Part shown: piece after piece, positions 24,225 through 31,516 of the stretch
Layout: each line of letters starts with the position of its first letter
How positions within the stretch are numbered: position 1 is the first letter of the stretch
From: Nocardia rhizosphaerihabitans
GTDB lineage: Bacteria; Actinomycetota; Actinomycetes; Mycobacteriales; Mycobacteriaceae
Assembly: GCF_014646295.1 (NCBI RefSeq)
Contig: NZ_BMNE01000004.1
Location: forward strand, 1 to 64,000
Reading direction: 5' to 3'
DNA length: 64,000 nt
Notes under the pieces: model-generated
The model's database searches: none
What the model was told of the DNA's origin: nothing
The model's input: only the letters and a program-made list of their open reading frames with translations
Position numbers and translations under genes: made by a program

Positions 24225-24806
24225 ATGGCCGACGAGGTACCGCCCAGGGAGATCACCGATCCCGCCGCTCTCCGCGCGCTCGCGCATCCCCTCCGGCAGC
24301 GCATCCTGCGCGCGCTCGCCGAGAAGGGCCCGGCGACCGCGACGGCGCTGGGTGCCCAGCTGGGCCAGAACACCGGCGCGACCAGCTACCACCTGCGTCA
24401 GCTCGCCGAGCACGGCTTCATCGAGGAGGCGCCCGAGCTGGCCAAGGGGAAGGAGCGGTGGTGGCGGTCGCCGCCGAAGGATCTGCGGTACCGGATGGAC
24501 AAGGATCAGTCGCCGGAGATGCGGGAGCTGCTGGAAGGTCTTGTCGCACAGCACATCACCGACGACGTCGAGATGTTCCAGCGATTCCGGGCCGAACGCG
24601 CCGAGCTGGGTGAATGGGCCGACGTGATGCCGTTCTCGCGCGGCGCGATCTACGCGACCCGCGAGGAACTCGATGCTTTCTGCGAGGACTATCTCGCCCT
24701 GCTCAAACGCTTCCAGGCCACGCACGCCGAGGGCAGGCCGGGGGCGCGCCGGGTACTCACCCGATTCATCGCCTTCCCGGCGCCGGGGATGAACGACAGC
24801 GAGTAG
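24225..24806 (+). CDS. ArsR-type winged-helix transcriptional regulator
   Basis: 193 residues from ATG 24225. N-terminal helix-turn-helix: ALRALAHPLRQRILRAL, then TATALGAQLGQNTGATSYHLRQLAEHGFIEE (HTH_20 type). The C-terminal part is helical and acidic, with YRMDKDQSPEMRELLEGLV. No metal-binding Cys motif is visible, so it is probably not a metal sensor. The strong palindrome just upstream suggests autoregulation. The downstream hydrolase begins three bases after the stop and is probably in the same regulon. Confidence 0.85.
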   Translation: MADEVPPREITDPAALRALAHPLRQRILRALAEKGPATATALGAQLGQNTGATSYHLRQLAEHGFIEEAPELAKGKERWWRSPPKDLRYRMDKDQSPEMRELLEGLVAQHITDDVEMFQRFRAERAELGEWADVMPFSRGAIYATREELDAFCEDYLALLKRFQATHAEGRPGARRVLTRFIAFPAPGMNDSE

Positions 24807-24809
24807 ATC

Positions 24810-26174
24810 ATGCTTCTTCGAATTGCCCTGGCCGCCACCGTGTTCGCCGCAGTGCTGTTCGGCGCCCCACTCGCGCACGCGAACGACCTGACTACCACCG
24901 ACATCACCTTCACCCGCTCCGACGGGACGACGACAACCGGCACGATCCACGCACCCGCGGGCGCCACCGGCAGGCCCGGCGTCGTGCTCGTCCACGGCTC
25001 GGGCACCGCCCGCAGCCCCCAATACGCCCAGGTCGCGGAAGCGCTGGCTCGGCAGGGCATCGTCGCGCTGTACTACGACAAGCGCACCGAGGACTACACC
25101 CCCGCCCATCGCGACTTCTCCCTGCTCGCCGACGACGCGCTGGCAGGCATTGCCGCACTGCGGAATCGGCCCGAGGTGAACCCCGCGCAGGTCGGTCTCT
25201 GGGGACTCTCGGAAGGCGGCTGGGTCGCCCCGCTCGCCACCTCGCGGTCGGCCGACGTCGCCTTCCTGATCACCATCGGCGCCAACTCCGGCGCGCCGGC
25301 GGCGCAGCAGACCTGGGCCAACGAGACCAGATTCGCGGCGGCGGGCGTCCGCGGATCGATGATCGATGTGCTGGCGCGCAATGGAATCCGGCAGATCGTG
25401 GGCGCGGGTCAGTTCGCGCAGGCCGACTACGATCCACTGCCGGTGCTGGCACGGATCGAGCAGCCGGTCCTCGCGATCTGGGGCGACAAGGACCGGCTGA
25501 CCCCGCCGGGCGACAGCCTGCGCGGCTTCCAGGAGACCTTCGAGCGCGCGGGCAAGACGAACTACACCCTGCGCACCCTGCCGAACGCCCAGCACGGCGG
25601 CTTCACGACGACCGACGGATTCGACAAGGGCGAGCAGCTGGCTCCCGGCTACGCCCAGCTGATGGGTAACTGGGTGAACGGGCTGCCCGGGTCCGCGACG
25701 GGACAGGTGGACAAGCCTGCGATGCAAGGGCATTCGGTATCACCGCTGGTCCGGCTGGCGTGGTGGGAGTCGACTGCCGCGCAGCTGGCACTGTTGGCGG
25801 GTACCTTGCTCGCCCTCGCCGGGTACGCGCTGACCGGCCTCGCCGAGACATGGCGGCTGCCGCACGCCCTGCCCGCGCGAATTCTGGTGGCGGCAGCGGG
25901 AATCGGCATCGTCGGCACGGTCGTGCAGCTGTTCTTCGTCGCCTCGACACGGGCGACCTCGTTCGGCCCGTTGCTGTTCGGACGCACTCTGTCCTGGGTC
26001 GCGTTACAGCTGATCGCGGTGTGCGCGGCGATCGCGCTCGGCTTCGTCATCGCCCGTCGGAGACGGATGCTCGACGGGGCCGGCGCAGGCGCGCGAACCC
26101 GCTGGGCGCTGGTGGTGTGCGGCGGCATCGGGTTCACGCTGTGGGCGCTGTACTGGGGTCTACTGCTGCCATGA
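24810..26174 (+). CDS. Secreted/membrane alpha/beta hydrolase with C-terminal transmembrane domain
   Basis: 454 residues. Signal peptide LLRIALAATVFAAVLFGAPLAHA, then an alpha/beta hydrolase domain: oxyanion region VVLVHGSG, nucleophile elbow GLSEGGW (Ser near 132), acid Asp in AIWGDKDRL, His in NAQHGG. After about residue 315 come about four hydrophobic helices (LALLAGTLLALAGYALTGL, ILVAAAGIGIVGTVVQLFFV, WVALQLIAVCAAIALGFVIA, VVCGGIGFTLWALYWGLLL). The catalytic domain should lie outside the membrane. Three bases after the ArsR-type regulator. The substrate is unknown; the fold resembles dienelactone-hydrolase-like proteins. Confidence 0.85.
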   Translation: MLLRIALAATVFAAVLFGAPLAHANDLTTTDITFTRSDGTTTTGTIHAPAGATGRPGVVLVHGSGTARSPQYAQVAEALARQGIVALYYDKRTEDYTPAHRDFSLLADDALAGIAALRNRPEVNPAQVGLWGLSEGGWVAPLATSRSADVAFLITIGANSGAPAAQQTWANETRFAAAGVRGSMIDVLARNGIRQIVGAGQFAQADYDPLPVLARIEQPVLAIWGDKDRLTPPGDSLRGFQETFERAGKTNYTLRTLPNAQHGGFTTTDGFDKGEQLAPGYAQLMGNWVNGLPGSATGQVDKPAMQGHSVSPLVRLAWWESTAAQLALLAGTLLALAGYALTGLAETWRLPHALPARILVAAAGIGIVGTVVQLFFVASTRATSFGPLLFGRTLSWVALQLIAVCAAIALGFVIARRRRMLDGAGAGARTRWALVVCGGIGFTLWALYWGLLLP

Positions 26175-26179
26175 GTCAT

Positions 26180-26231
26180 GAGAAGGCCCCTGACCTGGTA
26201 GTCGGGGGCCTGGTCTTCGAGCTGCTCCGGT
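26180..26231 (+). repeat. Direct repeat A (terminator-containing), left copy
   Basis: About 50 bp closely matching 28137-28190: GAGAAGGCCCC..GACCT.GGTAGTCGGGGGCCTGG..., then TCTTCGAGCTGCTCC against TCTCGAGTTGCTCC. Same orientation. Together the copies bracket the metzincin cassette. Confidence 0.75.
26184..26211. terminator. Bidirectional terminator
   Basis: AGGCCCCTGAC/GTCGGGGGCCT stem (11 bp, one wobble) with a six-base loop, between the converging hydrolase (plus) and the DUF1036-like gene (minus). Confidence 0.8.
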
Positions 26232-26277
26232 GCCGTCGACTATATCGAGGCCGCGCGGACTGGGCCGGTCAACTGGT

Positions 26278-26637
26278 TCAGGGAATCAAGTTCACCGTGT
26301 GCGTGTTGTGCAGATTCGAGCCGACGCCCACCCGTTTCATGTTCACGACATCCCAGGTGGATGTTCCGATCAGTACACAGGAATGGAACGCGGCATAGGG
26401 ATTGACATAGACCCGGGGCCCGGTGGAGTCACCCCACCACGCACCGTTGCTCGCTTTGGCGTAGTAATACGCGGCGTCGTACTTCGTCCATATCGCGGTT
26501 TTCGTCTCACCCGGATTCAGATTCCACCAGCCGTGTGTTGCCCAGCCGCCGTACCCGCCGCAGGCGCCGGGGTCGACCTGCATGACCGCGACGGAAACCA
26601 CCAGGCCGTAATCGTTGTGGAACGCTAGCCAAGGCAT
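26278..26637 (-). CDS. DUF1036-like protein, 119 residues
   Basis: Last gene of the minus-strand cassette. Small beta-rich protein: FHNDYGLVVSVAVMQ, WATHGWWNLNPGETKTAI, YYYAKASNGAWWG and a final FHSC. This spacing of GWW.L.PGE, YYYA and a late Cys is that of DUF1036 proteins, usually exported and often linked to hydrolytic or toxin loci. No signal peptide is visible. GGAAGGG eight bases before ATG 26637 is a good ribosome-binding site. Four bases separate it from the gene upstream. Confidence 0.65.
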   Translation of the reverse strand: MPWLAFHNDYGLVVSVAVMQVDPGACGGYGGWATHGWWNLNPGETKTAIWTKYDAAYYYAKASNGAWWGDSTGPRVYVNPYAAFHSCVLIGTSTWDVVNMKRVGVGSNLHNTHTVNLIP

Positions 26638-26641
26638 CGGA

Positions 26642-26833
26642 CTACCCTTCCTGCTCGAGTGGAGGGGCCGGCAGGCTCGCGGCCTCCTGGAAAGGCGCGC
26701 TCACCGTCGCGCCGGTATCGGAAGGGGGTTCCGGACTGGCCGCCCGATGATCTTCCGAAGTATGTGCGGCCATTTCGCGGACGGCAGGGGCCTCCGCCGG
26801 AGAAACCTGTCCCTCTTGTGGATCAGTACTCAT
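26642..26833 (-). CDS. Small acidic Pro/Ala/Glu-rich protein, 63 residues
   Basis: Begins ATG 26833 (MSTDPQEGQVSP) after AGAGG with suitable spacing. The composition (Pro, Ala, Glu, Ser) suggests an intrinsically disordered peptide. It overlaps the 3' end of the preceding gene by 11 bases. I recognise no family. Part of the metzincin cassette. Confidence 0.55.
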   Translation of the reverse strand: MSTDPQEGQVSPAEAPAVREMAAHTSEDHRAASPEPPSDTGATVSAPFQEAASLPAPPLEQEG

Positions 26834-27140
26834 GAATTTCACCTCTCACCATCACCGATAAGTTCTGCGGCGTCGCTCCATGAAAGGGGTCGCCGGTCAT
26901 CAGCAGCACCGTCGAGTTGCCGGGCGTCAGCGAGGAAAGCAACACCACGTCCGGCGGGCCTTCGGGCGCGAGTACGCGTCCGTTCGGTAGCGGGGTCGCG
27001 TTCTGGTAGACGTCCAGCACCTCGACAGCGGAGCCCGATGTCACCCGCGCTCCCGCGGCGGGCAGCAACACGATGTCACCGGGCGCCAGTTCCAACTTCT
27101 CCCCGACCGGACCTGCGCGGAGGTCAACCAGCCGTGGCAT
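26823..27140 (-). CDS. Small beta-rich protein, 105 residues, second gene of metzincin cassette
   Basis: Starts MPRLVDLRAGPVGEKLELAPGD; mostly short hydrophobic strands (IVLLPAAGARV, DVVLLSSLTPGNSTVLLMTGD). The pattern LxLxxGDxxxLP ... L.PG.STV.L recalls chagasin-like or immunoglobulin-like beta-sandwich inhibitors, but similarity is only by eye. It overlaps the metzincin stop by 17 bases, so expression is coupled. A protease inhibitor or chaperone role would fit the context; this is inference. Confidence 0.55.
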   Translation of the reverse strand: MPRLVDLRAGPVGEKLELAPGDIVLLPAAGARVTSGSAVEVLDVYQNATPLPNGRVLAPEGPPDVVLLSSLTPGNSTVLLMTGDPFHGATPQNLSVMVRGEIHEY

Positions 27141-28032
27141 AGGCCTGCGCGAGCGCGGATTCCACGCTCACGTCCTCGGCCTCGTCCCAGTCCGCGGCCT
27201 GGGCGAAGATGGGCCCGCCCCTCGGATAGATGGACCGCGCGAAGGCGAAGTCGATGGCGTTGATGTCCGAGCCGCCGCGAATCGGCTGCCCGTCCGTGGT
27301 GATCTGGCCGGGCAACTGATAGCACATGATCGAATCCTGATCGGCCTGCGGCGTAGCCATGATCGAGCGTTCGTCCAGCGGGGTCAGCACGTTCGACCGC
27401 GTCTGCTGCTCGCTCCACCCGAAGGTGTCACGGAAATAGGCGATCGTCTTGGCGACATCGAGCCGATTGATCAGCGCGCGGCGCAGATGCTCGTGCGGGA
27501 AGCCGAGTGTGTGGCCGGTCTCGTGGCGCACGACGCGCTTGTACTCGGCCTCCGACGTGTTCATCGTGAATCCCTGCAGGTTCATCGTCGGGCGGCTCTG
27601 CGGGATCAACAGGACGTCGGTGCCGAGATAGGACCAATAGCCTTGTCCGGTACGGGAAATGCGCACCTGGCCGGTGCCGTTCGTCAGGGCGAAATTGACG
27701 CCGATGCCCCAGGCGTTCATATGGCTGAGGATGCGCTGTTTGAGGTCGGCGCCGGTCGTCTCCATAAAGCTGACCGACAGGGTGCGCCGCTGAAAGCCCC
27801 AGTACTTCGAACTCAGCACAGCCAGCTCGGCCACTTGCGGCAGGCCGCCTTCCGCTGTCGCGCCCTGGGTGAGCGGCGCATTCACCGGATTGATCTGCGC
27901 GGCGATTTCTGCCGCGCGCTCCAGGAGCCGGGACGGCAGCGTCGGAATAACGCAGCCCGGGTCCTCGGGCGGGGAAGCTGTCGCGGCGAAATCGTAGAGG
28001 CCGTTGTGCTCGTGGTCGGGTTGCGTCGGCAT
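27124..28032 (-). CDS. Astacin-like metzincin zinc protease
   Basis: 302 residues from ATG 28032, preceded by GAGGAGG with seven bases of spacing. The zinc site is HETGHTLGFPHEH (about residues 168-180): three His ligands, catalytic Glu and the metzincin Gly, with the astacin-type HEH ending. The Met-turn is in SIMCYQLP (about residue 233), with the Tyr that is an extra zinc ligand in astacins. An N-terminal 75 residues could act as propeptide. There is no Sec or Tat signal and no membrane helix, unusual for this class; it may leave by another route or act in the cytoplasm. First gene of a four-gene operon. Confidence 0.85.
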   Translation of the reverse strand: MPTQPDHEHNGLYDFAATASPPEDPGCVIPTLPSRLLERAAEIAAQINPVNAPLTQGATAEGGLPQVAELAVLSSKYWGFQRRTLSVSFMETTGADLKQRILSHMNAWGIGVNFALTNGTGQVRISRTGQGYWSYLGTDVLLIPQSRPTMNLQGFTMNTSEAEYKRVVRHETGHTLGFPHEHLRRALINRLDVAKTIAYFRDTFGWSEQQTRSNVLTPLDERSIMATPQADQDSIMCYQLPGQITTDGQPIRGGSDINAIDFAFARSIYPRGGPIFAQAADWDEAEDVSVESALAQAYATAG

Positions 28033-28096
28033 GGGGATCCTCCTCATCGGGTATCAACGTGGATGCGACTTTCGCACGAAGAAAACGACGAGGTCC

Positions 28097-28114
28097 CGAG
28101 TAGTCGACTACTCG
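28097..28114. promoter_or_regulatory. 18-bp perfect palindrome upstream of metzincin operon
   Basis: CGAGTAGTCGACTACTCG, 65 bp upstream of the metzincin ATG, between that operon and repeat copy B. It could be an operator for the cassette or a hairpin. No loop separates the arms, which favours a protein-binding site. Confidence 0.5.
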
Positions 28115-28136
28115 ATCTGGGGGTCCTCCAAGGCAC

Positions 28137-28190
28137 GAGAAAGGCCCCCGACCTGGGTAGTCGGGGGCCTGGTCTCGAGTTGCTCCTGAG
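28137..28190 (+). repeat. Direct repeat A, right copy (contains terminator)
   Basis: Contains AGGCCCCCGAC/GTCGGGGGCCT (28142-28169), a perfect 11-bp stem that would terminate the minus-strand hydrolase gene at 28230. Closely similar to 26180-26231. Confidence 0.75.
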
Positions 28191-28229
28191 CCGATCGCCG
28201 TTGACCGGGCTCAGGAGAACCGACTCGGG

Positions 28230-29282
28230 TCAGCGGGCGGCGACGTTGCGGCGGGTGGCCCGAGAGTTGGTGGCGGAACGCAGGATCTGGTGCAGGATGG
28301 CGTCGAAGGCGACGCTGTCCTCGATATTGCCGAGGTGACCGTGCGGCAGCACGTGCACATCGGCCAGGTGGCCGGTGCGGCGCAGGATGTCGACGATCGG
28401 GCGGGACATGCGCTGCGGGAGCAGCCGGTCCCGGGCGCCCGCGATCACGGTCGTCGGCACGGTCAGGTTGGCGGTGCCCTCCGACAGATCCATGTCGGCC
28501 ATCGCGGCGGCGTGGCGGCCGCGCGCGAGCGGACGGCAGGAGCGGATGATGCCGACCGCGAAGTCGACCTCGTCGTCCGAGGCATCCGCGGTCATGATGC
28601 GGTTGCGGAACACCTGCTCGGTGAACCAGCCGCCGGGGATCGGCAGCGGCGCGAACAGCAGCGACTCGCTGACCGGCTGCGGCATCCGGATCGGAGCGCC
28701 GAGGAAGGTAACCGGGTACTCGGCGAGGGTGAGCTGCTTGTTCAGCAGCGGCAGCAGATCGGTTTCCTCGCGGATGCCACCGTTGGCGGTATTGGCGAGC
28801 AGCACGGCGGCGGCGCGCTCGGAGACCTGCTCGGGGTGGTGCTTGGCCCAGGCCTGGATGGTCAGACCACCCATGCTGTGCCCGGCCAGGACCGCCTTCT
28901 CACCCGGGCGCAGCGTCGCGTCCAGGACGGTGGCGAGGTCGTCGGCCAGGGTGTGCTCGCTGGGTGCGACGGTGCCGAGGGTGGATTCGCCGTGTCCGCG
29001 CTGGTCGTAGCTGACCACACGGTACTCGCCGGCGAAGGCGCTGATCTGCGGGTTCCAGTATTCGATGCTGCACGCCCAGCCATGGATGAGAACCAGGGTG
29101 GGGGCGGTGTCGGGACCGTAGACGTGGACCCTGAGGTCGGCGCCGTCGGCGGTGGTCACCGGGGCGACCCGATGCTCGGCGGCGGGGGCGTTGAGTTTCG
29201 CTGTCGCGAAACTGCGGGTACGCAGCCCGGCACGGAACTGTGCGGTCCGTACGCCTACCGTCATCATCGACTTTGCAAGCAT
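28230..29282 (-). CDS. Alpha/beta hydrolase
   Basis: 350 residues from ATG 29282, which follows AAAGGAG. Canonical fold: HGWACSIEYW (oxyanion), YDQRGHGES, nucleophile elbow GHSMGG, acid in GARDRLLP and catalytic His in HGHLGN. The first 45 residues are basic with no clear signal peptide. Related to actinobacterial esterase/haloperoxidase-like proteins. The substrate is unknown. Confidence 0.88.
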   Translation of the reverse strand: MLAKSMMTVGVRTAQFRAGLRTRSFATAKLNAPAAEHRVAPVTTADGADLRVHVYGPDTAPTLVLIHGWACSIEYWNPQISAFAGEYRVVSYDQRGHGESTLGTVAPSEHTLADDLATVLDATLRPGEKAVLAGHSMGGLTIQAWAKHHPEQVSERAAAVLLANTANGGIREETDLLPLLNKQLTLAEYPVTFLGAPIRMPQPVSESLLFAPLPIPGGWFTEQVFRNRIMTADASDDEVDFAVGIIRSCRPLARGRHAAAMADMDLSEGTANLTVPTTVIAGARDRLLPQRMSRPIVDILRRTGHLADVHVLPHGHLGNIEDSVAFDAILHQILRSATNSRATRRNVAAR

Positions 29283-29490
29283 GTCGGCACTCCTTTGTGT
29301 CGTAGGCCACCGTACAGTGCGAGCTCGGGTGCTAGCTAGTGTTAGCGGGTCACAGTGTCCCATTTGTTGTGAACTGGGTCACGGGACGCGCAGACACTGT
29401 GAAATCGCACGAAATCGCCGGAAAATTACAGCGAGTCTCCGCGATCCGAGCGTGCTGGCGGCCTCGACCGGCCCCGGCTACCGTAGGAGC

Positions 29491-29952
29491 GTGGACAGCA
29501 CGCCCGTCATGGCCGAATTCTCCGGCGCACCGCACCGGGAACCGACGCGTCCGGTCTGGCAGCGGATGGGCCCGCCGCTGATCGCCGCCGGGCTCGGTGT
29601 CGGCACGCTGGCGCTGCTGCACTTCCGCGACCCGCACGTCGAGGGTTCCTATGGACTGTGCCCGGTCTACGCGCTGTTCGGGGTGTACTGCCCCGGCTGC
29701 GGCGGCATGCGGGCGATCCACAATCTCACCGACGGCCGGATCCTCGATTCGCTGCAGAGCAATGTGCTTGTCGTGCCGTTGGTCCTCGCGTTCGCGGTGT
29801 TCGTCGTCGACTGGCTGGTGCGTGCCCGGCGTGGTCAACGCTGGCGACTGCCGGGGCTGAACCCGGTGATCGTGTGGTCGTTCTTCGGCCTGCTCGCCGT
29901 CTATACCGTTTTGCGCAACACGCCGTGGGGAACCTGGCTCACGCCCGTCTGA
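29491..29952 (+). CDS. DUF2752 membrane protein
   Basis: 153 residues from GTG 29491 with GTAGGAG just upstream. Three transmembrane segments; the second region has the family signature CPGCGGMRAIHNLTDG. Short soluble N-terminus. Function unknown in the family; common in actinobacteria. Confidence 0.85.
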   Translation: MDSTPVMAEFSGAPHREPTRPVWQRMGPPLIAAGLGVGTLALLHFRDPHVEGSYGLCPVYALFGVYCPGCGGMRAIHNLTDGRILDSLQSNVLVVPLVLAFAVFVVDWLVRARRGQRWRLPGLNPVIVWSFFGLLAVYTVLRNTPWGTWLTPV

Positions 29953-29990
29953 TACTGGAATCCGCGCCGTTGAGCGGGCAATGTGGAGGC

Positions 29991-30176
29991 ATGCGCGATT
30001 CACTGAAGGATCGAGTCCGACAGAAGTTGATGCGCCAGCTCGCCGAGGACGGCCCCGACCCCGAGCGTGACGACGCACGCAGCATCTCCGTGGCCGGCGA
30101 CCTCGAGGCGCTCGAGATGGTGCCGTCCGACGATCCACTCGTCGAGGAACTCGCGCAGCGCTACCTGGTGTTCTGA
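29991..30176 (+). CDS. Small hypothetical protein, 61 residues
   Basis: ATG 29991 after TGGAGG. Charged helical peptide (MRDSLKDRVRQKLMRQLAED), acidic second half and hydrophobic end (LAQRYLVF). Follows the DUF2752 gene by 38 bases and overlaps the convergent M1 peptidase gene by 16 bases. No family recognised. Confidence 0.6.
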   Translation: MRDSLKDRVRQKLMRQLAEDGPDPERDDARSISVAGDLEALEMVPSDDPLVEELAQRYLVF

Positions 30177-31516
30177 TGTCCCTGTCCGCCCAGCGGCGGT
30201 AGCTGCGGCAGTGGCTTGGTGCCGAGCCAGACCGCGAACAGCCCGCGCAGCGGCGCCACGCTGTAATGGCCTGCCAGATCCACGAATTCCTCGGTGGTGA
30301 CCGAGGCGTGCCGATAGCGCGCGGTCCATTCCCGGATCAGTTCGAAGAACAGGTGGTCGCGCAGTTCCAGGCGCAGGGTGTGCAGGGTGAGGGCGCCGCG
30401 CTTGTAGACCCGGTCGTCGAACATGTCCTTTGGGCCGGGGTCGCCGACGATGATGTCCTGCGGCTGGCGGGCCAGATTGGCTCGCGCCGCCCTGGCCAGC
30501 TGGTCGGCGGTCGGGCCGCCGGAGGCCTCCGACCAGATCCATTCGGCGTAGCAGGCGAAGCCCTCGTGCAGCCAGATGTCGCGCCACTGCTTCAGGGTCA
30601 GGCTGTTGCCGAACCACTGGTGGGCCAGCTCGTGCGCGACCAGCCGTTCCGAACCGCGTTTGCCGTCACAGTGATTGGCGCCGAACACCGAGATGCCCTG
30701 CGCCTCGATCGGGATGTCGAGTTCGTCGTCGGTGACGACGACGGTGTAGTTCTCGAACGGGTAGGGGCCGAACTTCTCGGTGAACAGCGCCATCATCTCG
30801 GGCTGGCGGGCGAAGTCGTGGTCGAAGTTCGCTCGCAGCCGCGGCGGCACGACGGCCTGCATCGGCACCGGCTCGCCGGGCGCGCCGATCCGGTGCTTGC
30901 GGTAGTTGCCGATCTGGATCGTCGCCAGGTAGCTGGCCATCGGCTCCGGCGCCTCGTACACCCAGGTGGTCTGGCTGGCCTTGGCCTGCTTGCGCATCAG
31001 GGTGCCGTTGGCGACGGCGTAGAACGGGCTGTCGGTGGTGATCGAGATCCGGTAGGACGCTTTGGAACTCGGGTGGTCGTCGCACGGGAACCAGGAGGCC
31101 GCGCCGTTGGGCTGACTGGCGACGAGCGCGCCCTCGGTGAGCTCCTCCCAGCCGACCTCGCCCCACGGCCCGCGCACCGGTTTGGGGGTGCCCGAGTAGT
31201 GGACGGTGATCTCCAAAACGCCGCCGGCCGGGATCTTCTGCTGCGGGGTGACCGCGAGCTTGCCCTGCTGATGACTGAACTTCGCGGCCTTGGCCCCGTT
31301 GACGAACACCTTCGACACCGTCAGCGACTGCGACAGATCGAGCGTGAACCAGCCCCGCACCGTCGTGGTGACCGCGATGACCACCGCGCGCCCGGCCAAC
31401 CGGTTGCTGGCGGGCTTGTAGCTCAGCTCCAGCTCGTACCTGGACACGCGGTAGCCGCGATTGCCGTTCTGCGGCAGGTAGGTATCGATCGGTTCCTCGT
31501 AGAACTTGCTCCGCAT
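30161..31516 (-). CDS. M1-family zinc aminopeptidase, short form
   Basis: 451 residues. Zinc site HELAHQWFGN (about 292-301) with the third ligand 18 residues on in WLHEGFA. N-terminal beta domain YELELSYKPASNRL is typical. The exopeptidase loop usually GAMEN is replaced by PIEAQGIS, as in the shorter bacterial forms. It lacks the C-terminal ARM-like domain of full-length M1 enzymes (about 850 residues). ATG 31516 overlaps the NRPS-like stop (TGATG), so they form one transcription unit. Confidence 0.9.
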   Translation of the reverse strand: MRSKFYEEPIDTYLPQNGNRGYRVSRYELELSYKPASNRLAGRAVVIAVTTTVRGWFTLDLSQSLTVSKVFVNGAKAAKFSHQQGKLAVTPQQKIPAGGVLEITVHYSGTPKPVRGPWGEVGWEELTEGALVASQPNGAASWFPCDDHPSSKASYRISITTDSPFYAVANGTLMRKQAKASQTTWVYEAPEPMASYLATIQIGNYRKHRIGAPGEPVPMQAVVPPRLRANFDHDFARQPEMMALFTEKFGPYPFENYTVVVTDDELDIPIEAQGISVFGANHCDGKRGSERLVAHELAHQWFGNSLTLKQWRDIWLHEGFACYAEWIWSEASGGPTADQLARAARANLARQPQDIIVGDPGPKDMFDDRVYKRGALTLHTLRLELRDHLFFELIREWTARYRHASVTTEEFVDLAGHYSVAPLRGLFAVWLGTKPLPQLPPLGGQGHQNTR

